64,000 nt of DNA, taken from Streptomyces sp. ATexAB-D23. Lineage in GTDB: Bacteria; Actinomycetota; Actinomycetes; Streptomycetales; Streptomycetaceae. The stretch spans positions 124,001 to 188,000 of the forward strand of contig NZ_KB892013.1 in NCBI RefSeq assembly GCF_000373645.1. The letters are read 5' to 3'. Positions 49,101 to 57,883 of the stretch are shown one piece after another (position 1 is the first letter of the stretch; each line of letters opens with the position of its first letter). The position numbers were made by a program, and so were the translations under genes. The notes under the pieces were generated by a model. It saw only the letters and a list, made by a program, of their open reading frames with translations. It was not told the DNA's origin and did no database searches.

Positions 49101-49831
49101 GGACGGACCCCCAGGCCGGCGTGGCCGGGGAGCGGCGCGGCCTCGTCGGTGGCGTTGATGAGGTGCTGGACGAGGGTGACGAGCGTGCCGGTGCCGGAGC
49201 TGGCGACGCGGGCGTCGCACAGGACGACCGGCACCTGGGGCGCCAGGTCGAGCGCGGCCCGCACCTCGTCGGGGCCGTAGCGGTAGGCGCCGTCGAACTC
49301 GTTGACGGCGATGATGAATCCGATGCCGCGCCGTTCGAAGAAGTCGACGGCCGCGAAGCACTCCTCCAGCCTGCGGGTGTCCGCGATCACCACCGCTCCC
49401 AGCGCGCCCTGGGAGAGTTCGTCCCACATGAACCAGAAGCGTTCCTGGCCCGGTGTGCCGAACAGGTAGAGCACATGCTGTTCGTCCAGTGTGATGCGGC
49501 CGAAGTCCATCGCCACGGTGGTGGAGGTCTTGGACTCGACGCCTTCCAGGCTGTCGGTGGCCGCACTGGCCTGTGTCAGCAGCTCTTCGGTGCTCAGGGG
49601 CGCGATTTCGCTGACCGCTCCGACGAACGTCGTCTTGCCGACCCCGAATCCGCCCGCCACCAGGATCTTGAGCGCGACGGGGAAGCCCTCGGGGGCGGCG
49701 GGGGCTTCGGCGTACCCGGACGTCGCGGTGGAGTGCGCGTACCCGTTGCCGGACGCGTCGTCCGCGTAGCCGTAGCCGTAACCGGAGTGGTCCGGGTAGC
49801 CGTAGCCGTCAGAGCTGTCGTCGTAAGCCAT
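49097..49831 (-). CDS. cvnD: Conservon GTPase (CvnD-type, MglA/Ras-like)
   Basis: The 244-residue small GTPase has a Tyr/Gly-rich N-terminal extension with repeated GYGYxD units (about residues 8-40), then the P-loop GGFGVGKTTF, switch II FGTPGQERFWFMWDEL and the specificity motif NEFDG. It has a role like eukaryotic Ras/Arf proteins as the output of the conservon. ATG 49831 has GGAGG about 9 nt upstream and overlaps the DUF742 gene by 23 nt. The Tyr/Gly repeat is longer than is common and may be an interaction tail. Confidence 0.93.
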   Translation of the reverse strand: MAYDDSSDGYGYPDHSGYGYGYADDASGNGYAHSTATSGYAEAPAAPEGFPVALKILVAGGFGVGKTTFVGAVSEIAPLSTEELLTQASAATDSLEGVESKTSTTVAMDFGRITLDEQHVLYLFGTPGQERFWFMWDELSQGALGAVVIADTRRLEECFAAVDFFERRGIGFIIAVNEFDGAYRYGPDEVRAALDLAPQVPVVLCDARVASSGTGTLVTLVQHLINATDEAAPLPGHAGLGVRP

Positions 49832-50180
49832 CGAGCACTGCCTCCAGCAGATGTCGGTCGGTGGGGGTGTCATGGAAGGCGGGCGCGTGGGCGGTGACGG
49901 CGCCGCAGTCGACCAGGTCCGAGAGGAGCACCTTGGTCACGACGGCGGGCAGCCTCAGGTGTGCGGCGATCTCGGCCACCGATGTGGGTCCCTCGCACAG
50001 CCCGAGTGCCACCGAGTGCTCGGGGCCGAGGTGGGTCTGCGGAACGGTCCCGGTGGCCATCACCAGGGACAGCAGGTCGAGCACGGCTGTGGGACGGGTA
50101 CGGCCGTTGCTCACCGTGTAGGGGCGGATGAGGCGGCCCGCCGCGTCGTCGAGCAGCGGCCCGTCCTGGGTGACCGCCAT
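49809..50180 (-). CDS. cvnC: Conservon DUF742 protein (CvnC-type)
   Basis: The 123-residue protein has the DUF742 winged-helix fold with RLIRPYTVSNGRTRPTAVLDLLSL (given in part: RPYTVSNGRT), ALGLCEGPTSVAEIAAHL and LLSDLVDCGAV. It normally sits between the roadblock protein and the GTPase and may contact DNA or the GTPase. ATG 50180 lies just after the CvnB stop; GTG 50186 overlapping that stop is possible. Confidence 0.92.
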   Translation of the reverse strand: MAVTQDGPLLDDAAGRLIRPYTVSNGRTRPTAVLDLLSLVMATGTVPQTHLGPEHSVALGLCEGPTSVAEIAAHLRLPAVVTKVLLSDLVDCGAVTAHAPAFHDTPTDRHLLEAVLDGLRRQL

Positions 50181-50182
50181 GC

Positions 50183-50617
50183 TCACAGCCCCGCGGCGCC
50201 CGGCATCCCGGCCGCCTGTCTGGCCGGTGTCGTGAGATAGGGCCGGACGCTCTTGACCAGCATGGCCATCTCGTAGCCGAGCACGGCGGCGTCGGCGTTG
50301 CGTCCGGCGAGCACGGCCAGACACGTCCCGGAGCCGGCGGTGGCCACGAACAGGAGCGTCGAGTCGAGCTCCACGACCACCTGGCGGACCTCTCCGTTGT
50401 CCCCGAACCTGGCTCCGGCGCTGCGGCCCAGCGAGTACAGGCCGGCCGCCAGCGCCGCCATGTGGTCGGCGCTGTCGGCGTCCATGCCGTGGAGGGATTT
50501 CACCAGCCCGTCGGCGGAGAGCAGGACCGCGCTGCTGGTGTACGGCACACGCTGTACCAGGCCGCTCAGCAACCAGTCGAGGTCCGAGACCTGACCGGAC
50601 GGCATATCGGTCGCCAT
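50183..50617 (-). CDS. cvnB: Conservon roadblock/LC7 protein (CvnB-type)
   Basis: The 144-residue protein is a roadblock/longin-type domain (LDWLLSGLVQRVPYTSSAVLLSADG; LFVATAGSGTCLAVLAG), a GTPase regulator analogous to MglB. AAGGAG lies 11 nt before ATG 50617. It follows the kinase gene by 7 nt and precedes cvnC by 2 nt, so the four genes are one transcript. Confidence 0.94.
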   Translation of the reverse strand: MATDMPSGQVSDLDWLLSGLVQRVPYTSSAVLLSADGLVKSLHGMDADSADHMAALAAGLYSLGRSAGARFGDNGEVRQVVVELDSTLLFVATAGSGTCLAVLAGRNADAAVLGYEMAMLVKSVRPYLTTPARQAAGMPGAAGL

Positions 50618-50624
50618 GGTGCAT

Positions 50625-52496
50625 CTACTCCTTGGTGGGGTTCGCTGCGAGGGGGTCGTGGTCGCCTGGGTAGGCCCCGGCACCATGCGGGTGCGCGGAC
50701 GCGGGCGCGCCCCGGACGGGGAGCGGCTGGAGCGGTGCCCCGACCTGCGCGGCCGTCGTGGTGCGGGTGGCACCGGCCGGCGTCTCCGGTGCGGGCTCCG
50801 GCTCGGCCTCGGACTCGGCGCGGGCCTCGGCGAGGTCGATGCCGCGCCGGAAGGCGGCCACGAGCCCGGGGTCGTGCAGGACGGGCTCGTCATCGGGCCG
50901 CGGGGCGGGGGCCTCCCTGAGCTGCGGGACCAGGTGCTCCTGGTTGGCGCGTTTGGGGAGCTGGGGCCGGTCCATGGTGTCGCGGACCGCCGCCGCCCCG
51001 GTCGGGGCCCGGTCGGCGGGGGCGGGCGTCGCCGCCCGTTCGGCGCGCAGGGGAAGCGGTGGGGCCTCGTCCTGGCGGCGCGTCTGCTGCGGGGGGCGGT
51101 CGAGCCGCAGCTGCCGGCTGGGGACGTACGGCCGGCGCTCCGGCTCGGGGGCGGGCGCCGGGGCCGGGTCGCGGGGCGCGACGGTGTCCTCCTGGGGCGG
51201 CGGGCGGTGTACCGGCCCGGGGGCCGGGACCGGCGCGTCGGCGGTGGGACCGGAGAAGTCGTCGTCGGCGCCGAGCAGGGTCTGCGGCAGCACGAGTACG
51301 GCCTGGGTGCCGCCGTAGATGTTGCTCTGGAGCCGTACGGCGATGCCGTGCCGCCGAGCCAGCGAGGCCACCACGAACAGCCCGATCCGGCCGTCCTGGA
51401 GCAGGCGGGCGACGTTGACCTGGTCGGGGTCGGTGAGCAGGGCGTTCATCCGCTTCTGCTCGTCCTCCGGCATGCCCAGTCCGCGGTCCTCCACCTCCAG
51501 GGCGAGCCCGGCGGTGACGTGCTGGGCCCGCAGCAGCACCTGGGTGTGCGGGGCGGAGAACACGGTGGCGTTCTCCACGAGTTCGGCCAGCAGGTGGATG
51601 ACGTCGGCCACGGCGTGGCCCCGGAGGGTGCCGTAGATCGGGGGCACGAGCTTGACCCGCGGGTAGTGCTCGACCTCGGCGATGGCCGAGCGCAGCACCT
51701 CGGTCATGGTGACCGGGTTGCTCCACTGGCGGCGGGAGACGGCGCCGCCGAGCACGGCGAGGTTCTCGGCGTGCCGGCGGATGCGGGTGGCCAGGTGGTC
51801 GACGTGGAAGAGGCCCTTGAGCAGGTCCGGGTCCTCGACCTCGTGCTCCAGCTCGTCGAGCAGCTGGATCTCGCGGTGCACGAGCGACTGGAGGCGGCGG
51901 GCGAGGTTGACGAAGACCTCGACCTTCTGGTCCTCGCCGCTGTTCTCGGAGAGCTGTGCGGCGTGGACGACGGCGTCCACGGCGGCCTCCTGCTGGCGGC
52001 CGAGCTCCTGGGCGAGCAGTTCGAAGGGGTCGCTGCCGGGTACGGGGGGCTGCGGGGAGCGTCTGGCGGGGACGGGCTCGCCGTTGCGCAGCCGCTCCAC
52101 CACACTTTGCAGCTCCGCCTGGCCCTGGGCGCTGGTCCGGCGCAGCGCGAGGCAGCGGCCGAGGACCGTGGTGGCGGCCCGGTTGGCGGCGAGGAAGGCG
52201 GCGAGGATCGAGGCGAGGGCGAGCGCGCCGGCGGAGCCCAGCGCGGTCCAGAGTTCGGTGGACGGCCGGGCGTGGCCCGCGCGGGCGGTGAAGATGACGG
52301 CCGCGGCGCCGGCGAGGGCGACGGCGAGGGCCGGCAGCACGGCGGTGCGCAGGAGTTGAGGGCGTATGCGCGCCTCGGGGGACGGCCGGGCGGCGCGCGG
52401 TCTGGCCGCGGCCGAGTGGGAACGGGCGCCCGGTCGGCCGTGCCGCCCGCCCTCTCGTCGATCCGGTCGCGCGTCGGGTGCGCGAAGTTGAGACAT
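50625..52496 (-). CDS. cvnA: Conservon sensor histidine kinase-like protein (CvnA-type)
   Basis: The 623-residue membrane protein has two N-terminal transmembrane segments (about residues 53-110: LPALAVALAGAAAVIF; ALALASILAAFLAA), a helical signalling region, and a GHKL ATPase with N-box HLLAELVENATVFSAP and G-box EDRGLGMP. A long Pro/Glu/Arg-rich C-terminal tail (from about residue 425) follows. It is typical of nitrate/sulfonate-sensor-like CvnA proteins that seed the complex at the membrane. ATG 52496 has GAGGA at 7 nt. The tail carries many acidic/proline repeats, probably disordered. Confidence 0.93.
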   Translation of the reverse strand: MSQLRAPDARPDRREGGRHGRPGARSHSAAARPRAARPSPEARIRPQLLRTAVLPALAVALAGAAAVIFTARAGHARPSTELWTALGSAGALALASILAAFLAANRAATTVLGRCLALRRTSAQGQAELQSVVERLRNGEPVPARRSPQPPVPGSDPFELLAQELGRQQEAAVDAVVHAAQLSENSGEDQKVEVFVNLARRLQSLVHREIQLLDELEHEVEDPDLLKGLFHVDHLATRIRRHAENLAVLGGAVSRRQWSNPVTMTEVLRSAIAEVEHYPRVKLVPPIYGTLRGHAVADVIHLLAELVENATVFSAPHTQVLLRAQHVTAGLALEVEDRGLGMPEDEQKRMNALLTDPDQVNVARLLQDGRIGLFVVASLARRHGIAVRLQSNIYGGTQAVLVLPQTLLGADDDFSGPTADAPVPAPGPVHRPPPQEDTVAPRDPAPAPAPEPERRPYVPSRQLRLDRPPQQTRRQDEAPPLPLRAERAATPAPADRAPTGAAAVRDTMDRPQLPKRANQEHLVPQLREAPAPRPDDEPVLHDPGLVAAFRRGIDLAEARAESEAEPEPAPETPAGATRTTTAAQVGAPLQPLPVRGAPASAHPHGAGAYPGDHDPLAANPTKE

Positions 52497-52780
52497 CAGC
52501 GTCCTCGGTACGTGGGGCCCCAGGAATCTGCATTCATGTGGTGGCACCTACGGTGGTCGGTCGTTCTCGGGGTCATCGGCCGGGCAGGCCCGGAGAATAT
52601 GAGCCCACCGTTGATCACCGGGCACTCACGGTAGTCGTCAGGTGCGCGGGCGTGAGGGGCAGTTGGGGAACTTGCCCGCCATCCGTCCCGCTCTGGTATG
52701 AGCACTCGCACGAACGACCGATTCCTCCGGGGCCGATTCCGGGTCAACTGCCCGCGAAGGGGGGTGCCATGACGCGAGCG
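52497..52780. other. Gene-free region between cvnA and the esterase
   Basis: Together with the hairpin that follows, this 334-bp gap (52497-52830) should hold the cvnA promoter on the minus strand. No convincing -35/-10 pair, RNA or open frame with a good ribosome site was seen. Confidence 0.5.
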
Positions 52781-52808
52781 AGCCCCCTCGACGGCGGTCG
52801 AGGGGGCT
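52781..52808. terminator. Stem-loop terminator downstream of the esterase gene
   Basis: The 12-bp arms AGCCCCCTCGAC and GTCGAGGGGGCT pair perfectly around GGCG, 22 nt past the esterase stop. Confidence 0.8.
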
Positions 52809-52830
52809 TGCCTGCCGGGGTACGTACGCG

Positions 52831-53820
52831 CTACGCCTTGCGGAGCCTGCCGATGATTCCGTCGAGGTCGTGGGTGAACAGGGCGGGACGGACGAAGTGC
52901 CCGCCGGGTTCCTCGTGCCACTCGTGAGGGATCCCGGCCTGCCCGAGCAGTCCCCGGAACTCGCGCTGTCCGGCGAGCACCTGGTTCTCGTTGACCTGGT
53001 CGAACCAGTTGACCGGGTCGGGGCTGGTGCCGGCGACCAGGAAGACCCGCTTGTTGCGGTAGCTCTCGACGCGCTGGACCGGGTTGTCGGCGCTGACCCG
53101 GGCCTCGTCCCACAGCGGCATGCCGTAGACCGAGCCGCCGCCCAGCTCCACCGCGGCCGACGAGACGTTGGCCCAGTGCGTGACCAGACCGGCGTCGCGG
53201 CGCAGGCTGGCCGGACCGGAGTGCGCGCTCACGGAGGCGAAGTGCCCGTAGTACTTGGCCGCGTACTTCAGCGCGCCGAACCCGCCCATGGAGAAGCCGG
53301 AGACGGCCCGGCCGTCGTATTCGGCGTACGTACGGAAGTTGGCGTCGATCCACGGGAGCAGCTGGGCGATGTGGAAGGTCTCCCAGTTGCGCGGGCCGGT
53401 GTTGGAGCTGACCGGGTTGGAGTACCAGCCCGCGTGTCCGCCGTCGGGCATCACCACGATGAGCGGCTTGCCGGCCGTCCAGGCACGGATGCCCATGCGG
53501 TCGAAGGTGATGAAGTCCTGGTCGGTGCCGCCGCCGTGGAACAGGTAGAGCACCGGGTAGGTGCGGCCGCTCGTGTGGTAGCCGTCGGGGAGCAGGACGT
53601 TGACGCCCGGGTTCCAGCCGATCGCGTCCGTCGCGAAGCGGTAGTACCACATGCGCGGGTCGCTCTCGTTGCGGTCCACGATGCGCAGTCCGAATCCGTC
53701 GCCTGCCGCGCTGGCGGGCGAGGCCGACGCGAGCAGGCCGGCGGTCCCGAGGGCCATCGCCGCGGAGAGTCCTCCGGCGGCCCTGATGACGTTCCTGCGG
53801 CTGGGGCGGTGATCGCTCAC
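52831..53820 (-). CDS. Secreted esterase (antigen 85/esterase D-like alpha/beta hydrolase)
   Basis: The 329-residue Tat-exported (SRRNVIRAAGG) hydrolase has the nucleophile elbow GFSMGGFGAL, an oxyanion region YLFHGGGTDQDF, and a C-terminal His in EPGGHFVRP. It is a PF00756-type serine esterase. GTG 53820 is preferred over ATG 53823 because AGGAGG then lies 5 nt upstream rather than 2 nt. The neighbour upstream on the same strand is a secreted C39-like protease. The natural ester substrate is unknown. Confidence 0.88.
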   Translation of the reverse strand: MSDHRPSRRNVIRAAGGLSAAMALGTAGLLASASPASAAGDGFGLRIVDRNESDPRMWYYRFATDAIGWNPGVNVLLPDGYHTSGRTYPVLYLFHGGGTDQDFITFDRMGIRAWTAGKPLIVVMPDGGHAGWYSNPVSSNTGPRNWETFHIAQLLPWIDANFRTYAEYDGRAVSGFSMGGFGALKYAAKYYGHFASVSAHSGPASLRRDAGLVTHWANVSSAAVELGGGSVYGMPLWDEARVSADNPVQRVESYRNKRVFLVAGTSPDPVNWFDQVNENQVLAGQREFRGLLGQAGIPHEWHEEPGGHFVRPALFTHDLDGIIGRLRKA

Positions 53821-53875
53821 CATGACCTCCTGGTGGCAAGGGTGCGCGGACGTGGCCGGGACGGGGCGGGGGCGG

Positions 53876-54592
53876 TCATGCCGAGTAGCCCTTCGGCGGG
53901 ATCAGCGTGGCGAGCTGGTCGAAGGAGATCCAGTAGATCTGGTTGCCGCTGAAGGAGGCGGGGTCGGCGATGAGGACGGTGCGGTCGGCCTCGTCATAGC
54001 CGAAGACCGTGAAGTAGTGGTAGATCGTCTGGTTCGAGGGGTAGCCGGGCGGCTGGTTGCCGGGCGGCGCCACGATGTTGGTGACCAGCGGGTAGTTGCG
54101 GTCGATGTCGAAGACGATGTCGTACCAGAGCAGGTCCCGCTGGGCCTGGGTCGGCGGATCGTTCGGCATCTCCTTGGTCTCGTACCAGCCGCCGCCGAGG
54201 TTGGCGTTGAGCACCCCGGTGACCTGGGATATGTGGTCGGTGCCGTTCTCGGTGGTGCCGAGCTGCCAGGCGAGGTCGGCCTGGCTGGGCGGGGCGGTGC
54301 GGGCGGAGAGAGCGATGCGGGTGGCGGCCGGTCCGCACCAGTATCCGGTCTGCTGGACCTGGTAGTCGATCTCCAGCCAGTGCGCGCTCGCCGTGCTTCC
54401 GGCGTCGACGGTCAACCGGGTGCCCGGCTGGTTGTGTCCGCTGAGGACGGCGGTCCCGGCCGATGAGCCGTGGGCGAGCACGGCCGCGGGGGCGAGGTGC
54501 GGGGTGGGTGCGGACGCGAATGCGGTGCCGGGCTGGAGGAGGGCTCCGAGGGCGACCGCGGCAACGGCGGAGGACACGAGTCTCTTGCGCAT
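53876..54592 (-). CDS. Secreted C39-like peptidase family protein
   Basis: The 238-residue exported protein has a Sec signal (MRKRLVSSAVAAVALGALL, cleavage near FASA) followed by a papain-like Peptidase_C39_2 domain. The catalytic Cys is in TGYWCGPAATRIAL, the His in YHYFTVFGYD and the Asp in IADPASF. AGGAG lies 6 nt before ATG 54592. It is not coupled to an ABC transporter, so it is not a bacteriocin-leader peptidase. The 147-bp upstream gap shows only a weak 6-bp hairpin near 54650-54666. Confidence 0.87.
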   Translation of the reverse strand: MRKRLVSSAVAAVALGALLQPGTAFASAPTPHLAPAAVLAHGSSAGTAVLSGHNQPGTRLTVDAGSTASAHWLEIDYQVQQTGYWCGPAATRIALSARTAPPSQADLAWQLGTTENGTDHISQVTGVLNANLGGGWYETKEMPNDPPTQAQRDLLWYDIVFDIDRNYPLVTNIVAPPGNQPPGYPSNQTIYHYFTVFGYDEADRTVLIADPASFSGNQIYWISFDQLATLIPPKGYSA

Positions 54593-54739
54593 GAAGGCTC
54601 CTGAGGGTGGGGGGCGGGCCTCGCGTGCAGCAACGGCCGGGGTACGCGCGGCCGTGTGCGACGGCCCTCAGGGTCGTCCCGGCCCGGCCACGGGCGCAAG
54701 CGCCGAAAGCTGGGGCTTACGCGTGCGGCTGACGCGCCG

Positions 54740-55735
54740 TCACTCTGGGCCGTACTCCTCGGCGGCCAGCAGGGCGCGTCCTTCGGCGGTGGCGACGTGG
54801 AAGGACCGTCCGGCGCGGCGCACGGTGGTGACCAGGCCCGCCGCCCGCAGCACGTTGATGTGCTGGCTGACGGCGGGGTGGGTCACATCGAGGAGCCGGG
54901 CCGCCTCCACGGTCGAACAGCCGGCGCGGGTGGCGCGCAGGATGCCCGCGCGGGTGTGCCCGAGGAGCGGTCCCAGCGGCCCGGAGCCGGCCGCCGGGCG
55001 GGCACCGGGGGCGGGCCCGGCCCAGTCGGCGCTGTGGTGGATGGGGTAGACCAGCACGGGCGGCAGGTCCCCGTCGGCCAGCGTGATGGGCGTGGGCCAG
55101 CAGAAGAACGACGGCTGGAGCACGAGGCCCCGCCCGCGCAGCCACAGATCCTGCTCAACGGGATACGCCGCTTCGAGCACCGGCGCGCGCCAGCGGAACT
55201 GCGGGCCGAGCCCGGCCAGCAGCCCTTCCGTGCCGCCGTCGAGGAGACCGCGCAGCCGCAGGGCACGGTCGGCGTCGATGTCCGCGTGCACGCGCCGCCA
55301 GTAGGGGGCCAGCGCCTCCCGCTGGTACGTGCGCAGGGCGACGCCCAGCTGGCGCAGGGCCTCCGCGTCGCCCCCGGCCAGCGCGCCGAGCCACCCGGGC
55401 AGTTGTACGGGGGTGGCGAGGCGTGCCAGTTCGGCCCTGAGCCGCCCGCGCGGGGTGCTCAGCAGGACGTCGACGGACGCCTGGAGGGTGCCCCGGTCAC
55501 CGGAGGTGGGCGTGAGGAAGTCCGGTGAGTAGCCGCGCGGGGGCAGCAGCCGCGAGAGAAGGCGCGGGCTGCCGGAGAGCCGGGGCCGCACCCAGCGCCG
55601 CCAGTCGCCGAACTCCCTTTCCCCGTCGCGCCGTTGGAGGGTCTGGACGCTGTTGCTTATCTCCCAGAGGAAGTCCGGCCCGGGAGCCACACGGACCCGC
55701 GCGAGGTCGTCGGATGTGAAGTGCACCCGCAGCAT
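54740..55735 (-). CDS. ArsR-family winged-helix regulator with DUF5937-type N-terminus
   Basis: The 331-residue regulator has a long N-terminal region (LRVHFTSDDLARVRVAPGPDFLWEISN, conserved here as FTSDDLARVRV) and a C-terminal ArsR-type HTH (LGHTRAGILRA; EAARLLDVTHPAVSQHINVLRAAGLV). ATG 55735 has AGGGAG at 6 nt. Autonomous ArsR-type proteins of this layout are common in Streptomyces. It carries no metal-binding Cys cluster. Its target is not apparent. Confidence 0.88.
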   Translation of the reverse strand: MLRVHFTSDDLARVRVAPGPDFLWEISNSVQTLQRRDGEREFGDWRRWVRPRLSGSPRLLSRLLPPRGYSPDFLTPTSGDRGTLQASVDVLLSTPRGRLRAELARLATPVQLPGWLGALAGGDAEALRQLGVALRTYQREALAPYWRRVHADIDADRALRLRGLLDGGTEGLLAGLGPQFRWRAPVLEAAYPVEQDLWLRGRGLVLQPSFFCWPTPITLADGDLPPVLVYPIHHSADWAGPAPGARPAAGSGPLGPLLGHTRAGILRATRAGCSTVEAARLLDVTHPAVSQHINVLRAAGLVTTVRRAGRSFHVATAEGRALLAAEEYGPE

Positions 55736-55796
55736 CGCCGCTCCCTGAGGACGTGACCGTCTCGTCGGCGGAGCCCGTGCTCTCTCTTCCGTGCCC

Positions 55797-55832
55797 GGCG
55801 TACGCCCCGCCCGCCCGTCCGGGGCGTACGCC
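55797..55832. terminator. Perfect 12-bp stem-loop downstream of the MBL gene
   Basis: GGCGTACGCCCC and GGGGCGTACGCC are complementary around a 12-nt C-rich loop, 6 nt beyond the MBL stop (minus strand). Confidence 0.8.
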
Positions 55833-55838
55833 CGGCCC

Positions 55839-57107
55839 TCAGGTCTGGGGTGCCCGGTCGCGGTCCCGGTCGAAACCGAGGGCGGTGGTGTCCGGTGCGC
55901 CGGTGCCCTGTACGTGGACCGGGGGCCAGTTGCCCCAGCCGGGCGCGGGCTCGGCGGCCACCGCACGCCACCACGGCTCGACGGGCGGCGGATCGGCGGG
56001 CTCGAACGGCTGGCCGGGCCGCGGGGACGCCATCGTCACGCCGACGGACCGGGTGGCGCGCATGGACCATTCGGCGGGCTCGGCCCAGGGGTGCAGCGCG
56101 AGGTTGAACGTGCCCCAGTGGATCGGCAGCATGACCCCCGCCGCGGGATCGTCGCCCTGGAGGTCGAGGTGGGCGCGGACGCCCTCGTCGGGGCTCATGT
56201 GGATGTCCGGCCACGCGCCGGGCTCCGGAATGCCGTCCGTGCGGTCCTTGGACCAGAACTGGCTGTACGCGCCGATCTGGATCATGGTGGCGTCGAACGG
56301 CCCGTGCTCGGCCCCGATGGTCCTGAAGCCGGGGAAGTATCCGGTGTCACCGCTGTGGTAGATCCGGTGCTCGGGTCCCGCGACCACCCAGGACGCCCAG
56401 AGGGTGTGCTGCTGGTTGCGCAGTCCGCGCCCGCAGAAGTGGCGGGCGGGGGTGGCGGTGAGGTTGATCCCGGCGACTGTCGCGGTCTCGTTCCAGTCGA
56501 GCTCACGGAGCCGGTCGGGCGCGACGCCCCAGCTCTCCAGGTGGGCGCCGACCCCGAGCGGGACCGCGAAGACCGTGTCCGTGCGGGCCAGGGCGCGGAT
56601 CGTCGGGAGGTCGAGGTGGTCGTAGTGGTCGTGCGAGATCACCACCACGTCGACCGGGCCGAGGGCCGCGAGCGGCAGCGGCGCCGGGTGCAGGCGCTTG
56701 GGCCCGGCGAACGCGAAGGGGGAACAACGCTCCCCCCAGACCGGGTCGAACAGGACGCGCCGCCCGTCGATCTCGGCGAGCACACTGGAATGCCCCATCC
56801 AGGTGATCCGGAGGCCTGAGACGGGGGGCTCGGCCAGGTCGGCCAGGGTCGTGGCATGGACGGGCACGGTCCCGGCGGGCGACCTGAGCACCCGCTCCTC
56901 CTTGCGGAAGTAGACCCTGGCGAAATCCAGCGCCGAGCCGGAGGGTCTGATACTCGCCCCGACCGGGTTCTTGAAGACGCCGTCGGCGAAGTTGGGGGAA
57001 CGGCGGATGCGCTCCATGCGTGCGCCGTCCGGGTCTGCCCCGAAGGCAGCGGGGCGCATCGCACGCAGCCGGGTGCGGAGCGGAAGCCTGTTGTCAGCGC
57101 CGGTCAC
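55839..57107 (-). CDS. MBL-fold metallohydrolase (NAPE-PLD/UlaG-like)
   Basis: The 422-residue protein has the metal motif SHDHYDHLD, a further His in PARHFCGRG, the Asp in YHSGDTGYF, and IHWGTFNLALHPW near the C-terminus. These are typical of NAPE-PLD/UlaG-like hydrolases. GTG 57107 has AGGAG 5 nt upstream and is preferred over upstream starts. The N-terminal 80 residues (RIRRSPNFADGVFKNP) are conserved in bacterial relatives. The physiological substrate is unknown, probably a phosphodiester or lactone. Confidence 0.88.
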   Translation of the reverse strand: MTGADNRLPLRTRLRAMRPAAFGADPDGARMERIRRSPNFADGVFKNPVGASIRPSGSALDFARVYFRKEERVLRSPAGTVPVHATTLADLAEPPVSGLRITWMGHSSVLAEIDGRRVLFDPVWGERCSPFAFAGPKRLHPAPLPLAALGPVDVVVISHDHYDHLDLPTIRALARTDTVFAVPLGVGAHLESWGVAPDRLRELDWNETATVAGINLTATPARHFCGRGLRNQQHTLWASWVVAGPEHRIYHSGDTGYFPGFRTIGAEHGPFDATMIQIGAYSQFWSKDRTDGIPEPGAWPDIHMSPDEGVRAHLDLQGDDPAAGVMLPIHWGTFNLALHPWAEPAEWSMRATRSVGVTMASPRPGQPFEPADPPPVEPWWRAVAAEPAPGWGNWPPVHVQGTGAPDTTALGFDRDRDRAPQT

Positions 57108-57206
57108 AAGATCTCCTGAGGGAGTCGGTGTCGTCTCATTATGGACAGGGGGCACGACAGTGCGAGAGCAGAACACCCAAGGGGATGGTGTTCCGCGCTT
57201 GCCGCC

Positions 57207-57647
57207 TTACCCACGTTGCTGTCCGTACACGTGCTCGACACGCAGTCGCAGGACGACGCGCCGGTCCCGGACCATGGCCGCGCGGTAGTCGTCCCAGTCG
57301 GGGTGCTCGCCCCGTACGTCCCGGTAGAGCCGGATCAGCTCCTCCACGACGGCGTCCCCGGGCTCGGCGGCCGGCCCGGACAGCTCGGCGGTGCCGTCCG
57401 CGACGGTCCAAGCCCAGCGGTCCTCCGTCGTGACGTGGTAGCTCGCCCGGGGGTCCCGGCGCAGGTTCCGGGTCTTCGCGCGGCCCTCGGTGACCGAGAC
57501 CCGGACGATGTGCTCGTCGGGGTAGTAGAAGTGGTTGACATTGGACAGCTGGGGCCTGCCGTCCTTCTTGAGTGTGACCAGGACGCCGCTGTCGCTCTCG
57601 CCGAAGAGCCGGAGCAGCGCCTCCTGTCGTGCGTCGAATCCAGTCAT
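57207..57647 (-). CDS. PPOX-class flavin/F420-dependent oxidoreductase
   Basis: The 146-residue split-beta-barrel protein has GVLVTLKKDGRPQLSNVNHFYY, in part LVTLKKDGRPQ, VTEGRAKTRNLRRDPRA and a C-terminal RLRVEHVYG, as in PPOX-class F420-dependent enzymes. ATG 57647 is used; ATG 57686 adds 13 residues and has no better ribosome site. It is divergent from the dehydrogenase gene at 57884. Confidence 0.85.
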   Translation of the reverse strand: MTGFDARQEALLRLFGESDSGVLVTLKKDGRPQLSNVNHFYYPDEHIVRVSVTEGRAKTRNLRRDPRASYHVTTEDRWAWTVADGTAELSGPAAEPGDAVVEELIRLYRDVRGEHPDWDDYRAAMVRDRRVVLRLRVEHVYGQQRG

Positions 57648-57784
57648 GCCGGATCCAACGAGCGGGCCTCCCGCAGGATTCCGCATCCGGCACGCCGTCC
57701 CGCCCCTTCCCCTCCCCCGTCGCGGACACCGGCGCGTTCCGGCCGGCGGGCGGTGCGGCGGGCGGTGCGGCGGCGGACGCCGCG

Positions 57785-57830
57785 TTGACAGGGGTGACCC
57801 GGCATCCTGATACTGACCGACTGTTCAGTA
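57785..57830 (+). promoter_or_regulatory. Promoter and TetR-type operator before the amino-acid dehydrogenase
   Basis: TTGACA (57785-57790) is followed after 17 nt by TGATAC (57808-57813). Overlapping the -10 is TACTGA-N8-TCAGTA (57811-57830), a perfect inverted repeat. The TetR gene after the dehydrogenase is the obvious candidate regulator. Confidence 0.65.
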
Positions 57831-57883
57831 ATAGGGTCGGCCCGCCGACAGTGCCCGCCGACAGTGACCGAGGAGCACTCCCG

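Noticed and set aside
53876-54592. Bacteriocin-processing C39 peptidase
   Set aside because: It is secreted and stands alone, without an ABC transporter or precursor peptide gene.
54650-54666. Six-bp hairpin as terminator of the region upstream of the C39 gene
   Set aside because: It is short and of a kind that arises often by chance in DNA this rich in GC.
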